A stretch of 64,000 nt of DNA from Psychrobacillus mangrovi (GTDB lineage Bacteria; Bacillota; Bacilli; Bacillales_A; Planococcaceae): contig NZ_JBAWSY010000001.1 of assembly GCF_037104765.1 (NCBI RefSeq), positions 186,001-250,000 of the forward strand, read 5' to 3'. Positions within the stretch are counted from its first letter, which is position 1, and each line of letters begins with the position of its first letter. Below are positions 34,574 to 42,918 of this stretch, one piece after another. The notes beneath the pieces were generated by a model. The model had not been told where the DNA came from. It saw only the letters and a program-made list of their open reading frames with translations, and did not search any database. The translations under genes were made by a program, and so were the position numbers.

Positions 34574-35623
34574 TTATTTTGCAAATGGACTTTTATGATC
34601 ATAGGCATTATTATGAACAACATCTGAAACCAAATACTCATAAATATGATCGACAATTTCAATGCCGTCTTTTTCATATGCTTCTTCTCTTTCAGCACTT
34701 CTTTGTCCTGGATAGTAGACCTGGTCATATCCTGGAGCTGGTTTAATTTCATTCAAATCTTGCATTGTTTGAGATATAGCTTCTTTAAAAGAACCAAGTC
34801 CAGTAAAAAATTCTGGATTTATAACGATGTGAAGTTGACCTAGATTTCGACCTTCAGTTAAATCACGGTACATAGAGGATACTTTGTTTCCAAATGGCAG
34901 ACCTAACAGAATGCCAGAAAGAACGTCAACCATCATCATTAGTCCATATCCCTTTGGTCCAGCAATTGGCATCAATGCGTTTACTTTAAATGGATCTGTC
35001 GTTGATTCCCCGTTGCTATCAACAGCCCACGTATCAGGAATTGGTTCGTTCTTCGATCTTGCATGGAGGATTTTCCCCCAAGCCTGTACAGTAGTTGCCA
35101 TATCAAAAGTAATATCTTTACCGTCTTTTCCTGGTGCAGCAAACGCAAGTGGGTTCGTTCCATAATAAGGTTCTGCTCCACCAAATGGAACAACCATTGG
35201 GTCGGATTGACATACGGAAATACCAACTAAATCGGCATCAGCCGCTTGCTGAACAAAATAAGAAAGCGAACCGCTATGACCAATTCTTCTTACACCGACT
35301 ACAGCAACTCCATTTTCCTTGGCTATTTTAATAGCCTCATCCATAGCTAATTTTGCCGCAACGTGTCCAACTCCATTGTCACCATCAAATATCGCTGAAC
35401 AAGGACCTGTTTTTTCAAATTTAAATTCAGGTTGGTTATTTAATCCGCCTTTAGCAATTCGTTCAGCGTAATACTCAACTCGCATTGCTCCGTGGGAATG
35501 AACACCCCTTGCATCAGCATGTACAAGTACATCTGCAACTCCAGAAGCATGATCTTCCGTTAATCCTGCTTTATGAAGCTTTCTAGAAATTAACTCATGT
35601 AATTGCTCTTTTGATAATCTCAT
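34574..35623 (-). CDS. allD: Ureidoglycolate dehydrogenase AllD, copy 2
   Basis: 349 residues of the malate/L-lactate dehydrogenase 2 family: GVHSHGAMRVEYYAERIAKG, GVRRIGHSGSLSYF with the catalytic His, SDPMVVPFGG, YYGTNPLAFAAPG, TDPFKVNALMPIAGPKGYGL and LPFGNKVSSMY. It oxidises (S)-ureidoglycolate to oxalurate with NAD (established for AllD). It lies directly behind a very similar gene (35672-36724), both with their own RBS (AGGGTGATGAGGA here). One copy may have shifted specificity; the substitution VRRIGHSG versus VRDMSHSG is near the active-site His. Confidence 0.9.
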   Translation of the reverse strand: MRLSKEQLHELISRKLHKAGLTEDHASGVADVLVHADARGVHSHGAMRVEYYAERIAKGGLNNQPEFKFEKTGPCSAIFDGDNGVGHVAAKLAMDEAIKIAKENGVAVVGVRRIGHSGSLSYFVQQAADADLVGISVCQSDPMVVPFGGAEPYYGTNPLAFAAPGKDGKDITFDMATTVQAWGKILHARSKNEPIPDTWAVDSNGESTTDPFKVNALMPIAGPKGYGLMMMVDVLSGILLGLPFGNKVSSMYRDLTEGRNLGQLHIVINPEFFTGLGSFKEAISQTMQDLNEIKPAPGYDQVYYPGQRSAEREEAYEKDGIEIVDHIYEYLVSDVVHNNAYDHKSPFAK

Positions 35624-35671
35624 TCCTCATCACCCTTTGAATTCGACTTTACCCATTTATACTTCAGAAAA

Positions 35672-36724
35672 CTATTTAGCAAACGGATCTTTATGATCAT
35701 ATTGATTGTTATGGATCACATCAGAACGTAAGTACTCTAAAATATCCTCTACAATTTCAATGCCATTTTCTTTATATTCCTCAATTACAACGTCATTATT
35801 TTGACCAGGATATAAAACTTTTGAAAATCCTGGTGCAGGTTTAATCTCGTTTAAATCATCCATTGATTGCGAAATATCTTTCTTGAATTGGTTAATGGCA
35901 CCGAAGAATTCCGGATTAATAACGATATGAAGTTGACCTAATTTACGGTATTCAGTTAAATCTTCGTACATGGAAGATACTTTGTTTCCGAATGGAAGTC
36001 CAAGTAAAATACCAGATAAGACGTCAACCATCATCATAAGTCCATATCCTTTTGGTCCTGAAATTGGCAATAATGCGTTCACACTAAAAGGATCTGTTGT
36101 AGGTTCACCGTTTTTATCTACTGCCCATGTATCAGGAATAGATTCGTTCTTTGATCTTGCATGAAGAATTTTTCCCCATGCTTGAACTGTTGTTGCCATA
36201 TCTAAAGTCATGTATTTTCCATCTTCAGAACTTGGTGCTGCAAAAGCAATTGGATTTGTACCATAGTAAGGTTCTGCTCCTCCAAACGGAACAACCATCG
36301 GATCGGATTGGCAAACTGTAAGCCCAATCAAATCTGCTTGTGCCGCTTGATGAGTAAAGTAAGAAATTGCACCACTATGAGACATATCTCTTACTCCAAC
36401 AATAGCAATGCCATTTTCTTTTGCCATTTTAATGGCTTCATCCATTGCCAATTTGGCAGCTGTATGGCCATTTCCGCCATCTGCATGGAAGACGCCTGAG
36501 GCAGGACCTGTTTTCTCAAATCTAAAATCAGGGTTTGTATTAATCCCGCCTTTTGCAATTCTTTCAGCATAATATTCTACACGCATGGCACCGTGGGAAT
36601 GAATCCCTCTTTCATCCGCGAATACTAGAACATCTGCTGCTTGTTCTGCATGGTCTTCTTTCAGTCCAGCCTTATTCAGCTTAGTTTTGATTAGACTTTT
36701 TAAGTCTTCTCTTGAAATTCTCAT
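35672..36724 (-). CDS. allD: Ureidoglycolate dehydrogenase AllD, copy 1
   Basis: 350 residues, by eye about three quarters identical to the downstream copy: GIHSHGAMRVEYYAERIAKG, VRDMSHSGAISYF, SDPMVVPFGGAEPYYGTNP, AGPKGYGL-equivalent SGPKGYGLMMMVD, HNNQYDHKDPFAK at the end. It is an NAD-dependent oxidoreductase of the AllD/YlbC group. It follows allE, giving the order of pathway steps allC, allE, allD. RBS TGAGGTG. The tandem pair most likely arose by duplication. Confidence 0.92.
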   Translation of the reverse strand: MRISREDLKSLIKTKLNKAGLKEDHAEQAADVLVFADERGIHSHGAMRVEYYAERIAKGGINTNPDFRFEKTGPASGVFHADGGNGHTAAKLAMDEAIKMAKENGIAIVGVRDMSHSGAISYFTHQAAQADLIGLTVCQSDPMVVPFGGAEPYYGTNPIAFAAPSSEDGKYMTLDMATTVQAWGKILHARSKNESIPDTWAVDKNGEPTTDPFSVNALLPISGPKGYGLMMMVDVLSGILLGLPFGNKVSSMYEDLTEYRKLGQLHIVINPEFFGAINQFKKDISQSMDDLNEIKPAPGFSKVLYPGQNNDVVIEEYKENGIEIVEDILEYLRSDVIHNNQYDHKDPFAK

Positions 36725-36747
36725 ATTGACACCTCATAAATTCCAAT

Positions 36748-37512
36748 TTATAGTTCTGGGTCTCGATTACAGTCTTTAGAGTAAACATAAGTTAATGGTT
36801 CTCTGCCAACTGCATATGCTGCTTGATGTACATATGGCGCCATAAAAATATAATCATCTTTTTTAACCGGAATCCATTCATTGTCTAGGTTATACATTCC
36901 CTCACCAGATAACAGATATGCACCATGTCCTTGATAATGTGTCTCGACAAATGGGTGGCTAGCTGCTGGGTCGAATGAAAGAATGTGGAAGTTCATATCA
37001 AAAGCAATATCTAATGGTAAGAGATCTTTAAGATGTACGTTGTGCATATCATCATAATCCATATACTCAATATCATTCGCATGACCCGAAACGACCCAAG
37101 GCTTCTGTCCTTTTAATGGGTTGTGTTTTTGTTTGTAAAGGAAAAGGCGAGAATCACCTGATCCCATATTTTCTAAATACATTGTTACGCCTGGCGGGCA
37201 ATACAAATAGCCGCTTTCTTCCAGAATAAACTCCTGGTCATCCGCTTTTGCTTTCACTTTTCCGCTAATAACATAAACAAAGCATTGTACATCTTCTTCA
37301 CCGCAGTAACCTTGGCTGTTCTTTCCACCTTCGTGCATTGTGACTACATAGTCGACAAAGCTAGCACCAAGTTTCGGTGAACCTAAGATGGAAATTCTAC
37401 AATTTTCAAACCCAGGGATAACATTATTTACTAACCCCTCTGGAGCGATAAGAGCATATTGACCTGGTTTAATAATTGATCTGCTTGAAAGTAAATCTTT
37501 TGGATAACCCAT
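36748..37512 (-). CDS. allE: (S)-ureidoglycine aminohydrolase AllE
   Basis: 254 residues forming a bicupin. The N-terminal cupin is around YLYCPPGVTMYLEN. The C-terminal metal-binding cupin has HPFVETHYQGHGAYLL (Glu/His ligands) and KKDDYIFMAPYVHQAAYAVG. It removes ammonia from (S)-ureidoglycine, using Mn2+, to give (S)-ureidoglycolate (established for E. coli YlbA/AllE and plant UGlyAH). RBS AAAGGAGAATG. It sits between allC and allD, exactly at its pathway step. Confidence 0.94.
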   Translation of the reverse strand: MGYPKDLLSSRSIIKPGQYALIAPEGLVNNVIPGFENCRISILGSPKLGASFVDYVVTMHEGGKNSQGYCGEEDVQCFVYVISGKVKAKADDQEFILEESGYLYCPPGVTMYLENMGSGDSRLFLYKQKHNPLKGQKPWVVSGHANDIEYMDYDDMHNVHLKDLLPLDIAFDMNFHILSFDPAASHPFVETHYQGHGAYLLSGEGMYNLDNEWIPVKKDDYIFMAPYVHQAAYAVGREPLTYVYSKDCNRDPEL

Positions 37513-37567
37513 TGTTACATTCTCCTTTGTTTGCCTGTATTTTTATCTGTACATCGAATTCACAGTG

Positions 37568-38818
37568 TTATTCTTTATAACCCAATTCGTAAAGCGCACC
37601 AATCAGTGCTTTCACACCTTCTGCCAAATCCGCAGGCTCTGTAAATTCAGCCGGATTATGACTGATCCCTTTAAGACTTGGAACAAACAGCATAGCTGTC
37701 GGTACAACTGGAGCAAAGATTTGAGAATCATGTCCCGCACCACTGTGCATTACCTTATAATTGAGACCATTTTCTTTACATTGCTTTTCGATAAGTTCAA
37801 CGACCTTTTGATCCATTGGAACTGGATCTTCATCCATCCACAGATCAATGTTCATTTCAACTTCATGTTCTTTAGAGATGTCCTGCATTCTTGCTGTCAT
37901 TTGTTCTGTAAAAGAAATAATGGCTTTTTTATCAGTATGACGAACATCAATTGTGAAAATAGCTTTTCCCGGTACTACATTCACGATGTTAGGATAAGCT
38001 TCGAATTTTCCAACCGTCGTCACAAGTGGATCACCGGTTTCTCTCGCCATCGATATAATCTCATGGATCATTTGGCTTGCCGCAAAAACAGCATCTTTCC
38101 GATAACCCATTGGCGTTGTACCTGCATGATTAGCTTCACCTGTTATTTCTACCGTATACCGTCTTTGCCCGACAATGTTGTTTACTACACCAATTGCAGT
38201 TTTTTCCGTTTCCAAAACGCTTCCTTGTTCAACATGAACTTCTACGAAAGCTTTTAAATCCTTACGCGTACCCTTTGATTCATTTCTGAAGCCAAAGCCC
38301 GAATTTTTCATTGCTTCAACAAATGGAACACCGTCGAAGTCTTTGATGGTTTCAACATCTTCGCGTTTCGCTAAGCCGACAATGTTTTTGGAGCCCCAAA
38401 ACGAGTAAGGAAAACGGCTTCCTTCCTCTTCGGCCATCGAAACGACTTCGATGTTTCTAACTGGTTGACCGAAATGTTTTTTCAAGTATTTCAATGCAAG
38501 AATTCCGGCGACAATTCCATATGCTCCGTCAAGACGGCCGCCATTCTTCACAGTATCCACGTGGGAGCCAGTCAAAACAGTTTCGTTTGTGTTTTTTCCT
38601 GTTAATGTCCCAAATAAATTCCCAATATCATCAAATCGAGCTTCCAGACCTTCGTTCTCCATCCATTCTTTTAATGCGTGTTGACCTTCAACCCACTCTT
38701 TTGTATAGAGTAAACGAGAAACCCCGCCTTCAGGATCTTTTCCGAATTCGGCTAACCATTCAAGCTTACCAGCTGTTTCTTCAGCTAGATGATCAAGCTT
38801 TTGTACAATGTCTTTCAT
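37568..38818 (-). CDS. allC: Allantoate amidohydrolase AllC
   Basis: 416 residues from the ATG at 38818 (AGGTG upstream); a GTG three codons earlier is an alternative. M20 dinuclear-site motifs are LTGSHVDTVKNGGRLDGAYG, MAEEEGSRFPYSFWGS and FVEVHVEQGSVLE, with ITGEANHAGTTPM and a C-terminal SGAGHDSQIFAPVVPTAMLF. It hydrolyses allantoate to ureidoglycine, CO2 and NH3 (established). The same family includes N-carbamoyl-amino-acid hydrolases, but the neighbours allE and allD settle the assignment. It is the first gene of the main island operon. Confidence 0.93.
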   Translation of the reverse strand: MKDIVQKLDHLAEETAGKLEWLAEFGKDPEGGVSRLLYTKEWVEGQHALKEWMENEGLEARFDDIGNLFGTLTGKNTNETVLTGSHVDTVKNGGRLDGAYGIVAGILALKYLKKHFGQPVRNIEVVSMAEEEGSRFPYSFWGSKNIVGLAKREDVETIKDFDGVPFVEAMKNSGFGFRNESKGTRKDLKAFVEVHVEQGSVLETEKTAIGVVNNIVGQRRYTVEITGEANHAGTTPMGYRKDAVFAASQMIHEIISMARETGDPLVTTVGKFEAYPNIVNVVPGKAIFTIDVRHTDKKAIISFTEQMTARMQDISKEHEVEMNIDLWMDEDPVPMDQKVVELIEKQCKENGLNYKVMHSGAGHDSQIFAPVVPTAMLFVPSLKGISHNPAEFTEPADLAEGVKALIGALYELGYKE

Positions 38819-39054
38819 ATCGTTCACCTATTTCACCACCCTTTTCCGCGCTATGTAATATATAATTATTTTGGTTACGCTATTTATTGTTTGTAATACA
38901 AGCGGATAGTATGCACTGAATTGTCTTTTATTAACGTATGGTCTTTAGCTCCACTACTCATTTTATACTTTGGTACAAAAATAGTCTTTGGCACATATAG
39001 ATGAAGATTTATATTTTAATTAACCAATATGGATAATCACAATCGAAGGTGAAC

Positions 39055-39166
39055 TTACTACGTCCCAGAATGCAAACATCAATTCGATGAGGCAATCGGC
39101 AAAGCCCAGTCGTTGAAAATGCTTTCGAAGAAGTTATTACTTTTTTAACCGGTAACTTGAAGTAAG
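39055..39166 (+). pseudogene. 3' remnant of an alpha/beta-hydrolase gene
   Basis: Two frames read KHQFDEAIGKAQS and then VENAFEEVITFLTGNLK to TAA. The intact hydrolase at 54085-54951 ends KHVFDEDWQSVTVQNAFDDV, IQFLRKHL. The match across one frameshift identifies the tail of a related gene, whose catalytic His is in the retained KH(Q/V)FDE motif. The rest of the gene is gone. Confidence 0.6.
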
Positions 39167-39170
39167 ACAA

Positions 39171-39203
39171 AAGGGCTTGAGAAAATCTCTCAGCCCTTTT
39201 TTG
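39171..39203. terminator. Terminator between hydrolase remnant and NCS2 permease gene
   Basis: AAAGGGCTTGAGA and TCTCTCAGCCCTTT form a stem with one bulge, with T-rich flank on the plus side. It serves the permease gene on the minus strand. Confidence 0.7.
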
Positions 39204-39214
39204 TTCCGAATTAA

Positions 39215-40591
39215 TCATTTTGTTTGTAAATCGGATTCATCGGTAATCTTGCTCACTAAATCCTTTTGCTTGCCTTTCTCTTCATTACCATAACTGTCCC
39301 ATTTGAAAAGGTTCTCTAATAGTAGAGCTAGAATGATCCCCACTAATAATCCACTGCTAAGAACTGGACGAATCACACTTGGAACGGTAACGAAATAAGA
39401 AGCAGGAAGAGTCATAATCACAACGCCTACAAATAATGGAACAGCCGAACGATAAATATTGACCGTATTGAATTCAACCTGCTTGAAGAAATTCAAGGAA
39501 GAATTTAAAAGAAGCAAATAAGAGACAAATAACGCTGCGCTACCAATGCTTAATGGAAGCTGTGAGAAAAAGTGGCCAATGGGCGGAATGAGGCCCATTA
39601 CAAGAAACATAAATCCACCAAGAACAAAAGGAATTCTTTTTATTATTCCTGTTTGGCTTAAGAAACCAATCGAAGATACGTAAGGTGAATTTGGAACAAG
39701 TCCAAAAAATCCTGCTATAAGTGTGAAAATACCTGTAATCGTAAAGGAAGCTCTATATTCGGATTTTGTCGTTTCCACCTTATACATACTTTCCGTTCCT
39801 TTTAGTGCACCAAACGTATTTGCAGTGTTTAACAATCCTGCTATAACAGTCGTAATGATAATTCCAATGTCCCATGCAGGCTTCCCTAAAGGAAATAGCT
39901 CAAGGCCAAATGATGTAGCTTCACTGACAGGATTTTCCGGCTTGAAAATAAGCGCATAAATAATCCAACCACCGATAATTCCGATGAGTAAACCATAGCG
40001 TCGAACACTTGAAGGCGCCTTCACACTGATCACGATCACAATAATTGCTATAACTATCGATAATAAAGAAATAGATACATTGATTTGTGCATCCTTTGCC
40101 TGGTTGCCAAATGGAATACCTAGCATCCCTTTTAAAAAGATTCCAATTAATTGACATCCGAACAAAAACATAAATACACCCATTACGGCAGGATTAAATA
40201 ACTTGGCTATACGAGGTCCCAGCCCTGTTACACCAATCAAAAAGGTCAAAATCGAGGTAATAATAATTCCAACCGTTAAACTGCCCCCTAAAATAGGTAA
40301 AGGCATCCCTTGTGCCACAGCCGTAGTACATAGCGTTAAAATTATACCCCACCATAGTCCGGATTGCCCCTCCATAATGGCTCGTTTATGCCCCAAAAAC
40401 GCTTGAACGATACATGCCAATCCCGTCACGATAAAGGAAAGCTGAAGCATATTGACAATTGTGCCTGCCGAAAGTTCAAATGCCGATCCGACTGTGATCG
40501 GTATGACAACTATGTTCGTAAAAATAAAAAAGAGCCACTGTAAGCCCGAAATCCAGTTACTTGATTTTAATAACTCGTTAATAACAATCAC
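39215..40591 (-). CDS. NCS2 (uracil-xanthine/purine) permease
   Basis: 458 residues with about 12-14 hydrophobic helices. NAT/NCS2 marks include LQWLFFIFTNIVVIPITVGSAF, QSGLWWGI, FNPAVMGVFMFLFGCQLIGI, NTFGALKGTESMYKVETTKSEYRAS and LVPNSPYVSSIGFLSQTG. The family imports uracil, xanthine, uric acid or related bases with protons; E. coli carries the relative ybbY in its allantoin region. The GTG start has only a weak purine-rich RBS. A decayed relative lies at 51958-52545. The substrate is probably an oxopurine (inference). Confidence 0.88.
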   Translation of the reverse strand: MIVINELLKSSNWISGLQWLFFIFTNIVVIPITVGSAFELSAGTIVNMLQLSFIVTGLACIVQAFLGHKRAIMEGQSGLWWGIILTLCTTAVAQGMPLPILGGSLTVGIIITSILTFLIGVTGLGPRIAKLFNPAVMGVFMFLFGCQLIGIFLKGMLGIPFGNQAKDAQINVSISLLSIVIAIIVIVISVKAPSSVRRYGLLIGIIGGWIIYALIFKPENPVSEATSFGLELFPLGKPAWDIGIIITTVIAGLLNTANTFGALKGTESMYKVETTKSEYRASFTITGIFTLIAGFFGLVPNSPYVSSIGFLSQTGIIKRIPFVLGGFMFLVMGLIPPIGHFFSQLPLSIGSAALFVSYLLLLNSSLNFFKQVEFNTVNIYRSAVPLFVGVVIMTLPASYFVTVPSVIRPVLSSGLLVGIILALLLENLFKWDSYGNEEKGKQKDLVSKITDESDLQTK

Positions 40592-40995
40592 CTTTTCTTT
40601 TATGAATAAACACCAGCCTAGATACCCATTAGAATTCCTACTAAGATATCTGTACCGGAAGTGACCAATTTCCTCCTTCTATTTTTGAAAATTGAAGAAG
40701 ATGTGAATAAAATTGTTTTCCGTCGCGTATAGGAGATATTCCAGAGCGATGGTCGTCCGTTTTCGGCCGTGTTCTACCAAATAGGATTTTATCTGGATCT
40801 AAATTAGAACCACTCTATAGTATTCCCTTATTTTTGGTCTTTATCTATATTAGTCTACAGCTATCGATCAGAAATGTCATTGTTTACTATGACCAATTTA
40901 TGCTTTGATTTTTGTTTACTATTAATATAAAATGAACAGCATAAGAGGAAGATGAATTTTTCTTATGACAGTCTTTATATAGAGAGGGTATTCCC
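40592..40995. other. Divergent regulatory region between permease and pucR
   Basis: No full gene. A minus-strand frame at about 40650-40830 reads KTDDHRSGISPIRDGKQFYS then GGNWSLPVQIS before a stop, and another frame reads VTSGTDILVGILMG, which recalls the DUF2877 C-terminus (HSSGLDTVLGILIG). Both lack starts and may be decayed coding DNA. Promoters for the flanking genes should lie here. Operators were not identified with confidence. Confidence 0.35.
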
Positions 40996-42654
40996 ATGAA
41001 AACCATTAATGATTTATTTATATTGGAAGGTATGAAAGAAGGTATTGTACTTGCAGGCCACCGCGGTCTAACAAGAAATGTACAATTTGTAAATATATCT
41101 GACACGCCTGACGTGATTAATTTTTTGGCTGAAAACCATCTTCTCCTTTCAACCGGATATGCGTTTAAGGATGATACGGAGAAATTCTGCGAGTTAATCA
41201 AACAAATGCATGAATTAAATTGTTCTGGTCTTGTCATCAAAATTAGCAGATTCTTTCATCAATTGCCACCTGAAGTAAAATTACTGGCTGATCGTCTTGC
41301 ATTTCCAATTATTGATTTACCAACAAATCATACATTAGGTGAACTTTCCCGCCATATCCTTAATTATTTGAATGATCACGAGGCAGAGCAGCTATATTAT
41401 GCACTGCATGTTCAAAAAGAGTTTTCAAATATGCTCATTAAAGGATACAGCTTAAGTGCTCTATTGGAACAATTAGGCCATCTTTTAGGACGTCCAGCTC
41501 TTTTATTGAATCACAGGGGAGAAATGATTGCTCAAAGTCATGATTTTTTGAAGGAATCAATGAAGGATATTAAACAGGAGATCCTTCAGAAGGTGAAAGA
41601 AGACTTACCTGTTGCAAGAGAAGGGACAACATTTTCAATTCCGTCAAGGGAATATCAAAGCGTTACGACTTTTTCGGTTCATACGAAGCGTCAATATCCA
41701 AGTATGCTCGTTATTTTCGATTCACTCACCTTACCTTATCCTTCTTCACAAATGGCAATCGAACAGGCAGGCAATGTCATTTCATTTACAATCGTAAAAG
41801 AGCAAGCAATCGAAGAAAACTCTAGATTATTAAAAAATAACTTCTTCGCTGATTTAATCGAAATGAAAATCCAATCCGATGAAGAAATATTTAGCCGCTC
41901 GAATTATTATGGGCTGCAAAAAGGCATGGAGAATGTCTGTGTTGTATGTACAATCGATGCCCAAGGGGAAAAATATGAAACGTTGCAGCTTTATGAAAAA
42001 AAAGTCGGAGAGTTGCATAATACTGTTTACGACCAGCTTGAAGATGCAATTATACAGGAAAGGTTAGAAGCTACTTTATTCACAAAAGGAAAGTACTTCG
42101 CCATGATTTTACAATTTCCGAAATATAGTGATGAAGAAATTAATATGATCACACAATTCATAGAAAATGTCCAAGCAAACTTTAATGGAGATTTAACCCT
42201 TTCTTTTGGAGTAAGTCACTCAGTGCCATCCCTTAAAGAAGTACCGACCGTTTATTATGAAGCTGTGGAAGCGATATTGACAGGATACGAACAAAATTTA
42301 AAAGGATTTATTAAATATTACAAAACAAAGGATTTGGAGGAATTGTTAAAATCCCTTCCTCGTAAAGACTTAAAAGCACTTTATGAAAATACATTAAAAT
42401 CATTGGCCTATCCAAAAACAAAGGAAGAGCAGGAACTAGTAAAAACGATTCAAGTTTACTTAGATGCCCAATGTGAGTTTTCGGAAACATCCAGAAAATT
42501 ATACGTCCATCGAAATACTGTTAAATATCGAATAGAAAAAACAGAGGAACTGCTAAACTGCTCCCTCCGCGATCCGGCTGAATCTTTGCGAATACGCGTA
42601 GCCCTCATCATCGGCTCTATTCTTAAAGAAGAGGAAGAAACATTTAGTCATTGA
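40996..42654 (+). CDS. PucR-family transcriptional regulator (copy 1)
   Basis: 552 residues. N-terminal PucR domain (about 1-125: LFILEGMKEGIVLAGHRGL, VQFVNISDTPDVINFLAENH) and a C-terminal helix-turn-helix (CEFSETSRKLYVHRNTVKYR, IEKTEELLNC) as in CdaR/PucR proteins. PucR of B. subtilis controls purine catabolic genes and responds to pathway intermediates such as allantoin-derived ureido acids (established). It is transcribed divergently from the NCS2 permease and downstream units, so likely the local activator. RBS GAGAGGGT. Confidence 0.9.
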   Translation: MKTINDLFILEGMKEGIVLAGHRGLTRNVQFVNISDTPDVINFLAENHLLLSTGYAFKDDTEKFCELIKQMHELNCSGLVIKISRFFHQLPPEVKLLADRLAFPIIDLPTNHTLGELSRHILNYLNDHEAEQLYYALHVQKEFSNMLIKGYSLSALLEQLGHLLGRPALLLNHRGEMIAQSHDFLKESMKDIKQEILQKVKEDLPVAREGTTFSIPSREYQSVTTFSVHTKRQYPSMLVIFDSLTLPYPSSQMAIEQAGNVISFTIVKEQAIEENSRLLKNNFFADLIEMKIQSDEEIFSRSNYYGLQKGMENVCVVCTIDAQGEKYETLQLYEKKVGELHNTVYDQLEDAIIQERLEATLFTKGKYFAMILQFPKYSDEEINMITQFIENVQANFNGDLTLSFGVSHSVPSLKEVPTVYYEAVEAILTGYEQNLKGFIKYYKTKDLEELLKSLPRKDLKALYENTLKSLAYPKTKEEQELVKTIQVYLDAQCEFSETSRKLYVHRNTVKYRIEKTEELLNCSLRDPAESLRIRVALIIGSILKEEEETFSH

Positions 42655-42687
42655 AAAGCGAAAGGCTATTGCCTGAGCTTGAGAACA

Positions 42688-42718
42688 AAAATCCCAAACC
42701 TGTAGTGGTTTGGGATTT
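42688..42718 (+). terminator. Terminator of pucR copy 1
   Basis: AAATCCCAAACC / GGTTTGGGATTT, 12-bp stem with a 6-base loop. Confidence 0.85.
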
Positions 42719-42753
42719 TACTATTTATGCGTTCACTTTTGTGGAGCAGTGAT

Positions 42754-42798
42754 TTATCCATTTTCAAATACGACTTCACCATTGACAATCGTTGATAT
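42754..42798 (-). pseudogene. 3' remnant of an allantoinase-type gene
   Basis: Minus-strand codons read ISTIVNGEVVFENG and stop. The intact allantoinase at 47650 ends VKTTIVNGEVVYENG. A 14-residue match to this conserved amidohydrolase tail in the gap between pucR and the NCS1 permease points to a lost or moved allB gene. Confidence 0.55.
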
Positions 42799-42865
42799 TC
42801 AATTATCAGTAAGGAAGGAGAGAATTATACGAACTTTAGATAAACGATTATGCAAATTGAACAAC

Positions 42866-42907
42866 AAAAAATACCTCGTGGAGATGTATTCTCCATGAGG
42901 TATTTTT
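42866..42907 (-). terminator. Terminator of the NCS1 permease gene
   Basis: AAAAATACCTCGTGGAGA / TCTCCATGAGGTATTTTT, 18-bp stem with one G-T pair and a short loop. Confidence 0.85.
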
Positions 42908-42918
42908 AGATAAAATAT

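Noticed and set aside
37565..38257. 230-codon plus-strand open frame antisense to allC
   Set aside because: The composition is Cys/His/Phe-rich with no family, no RBS, and it is fully covered by a convincing conserved gene on the other strand.
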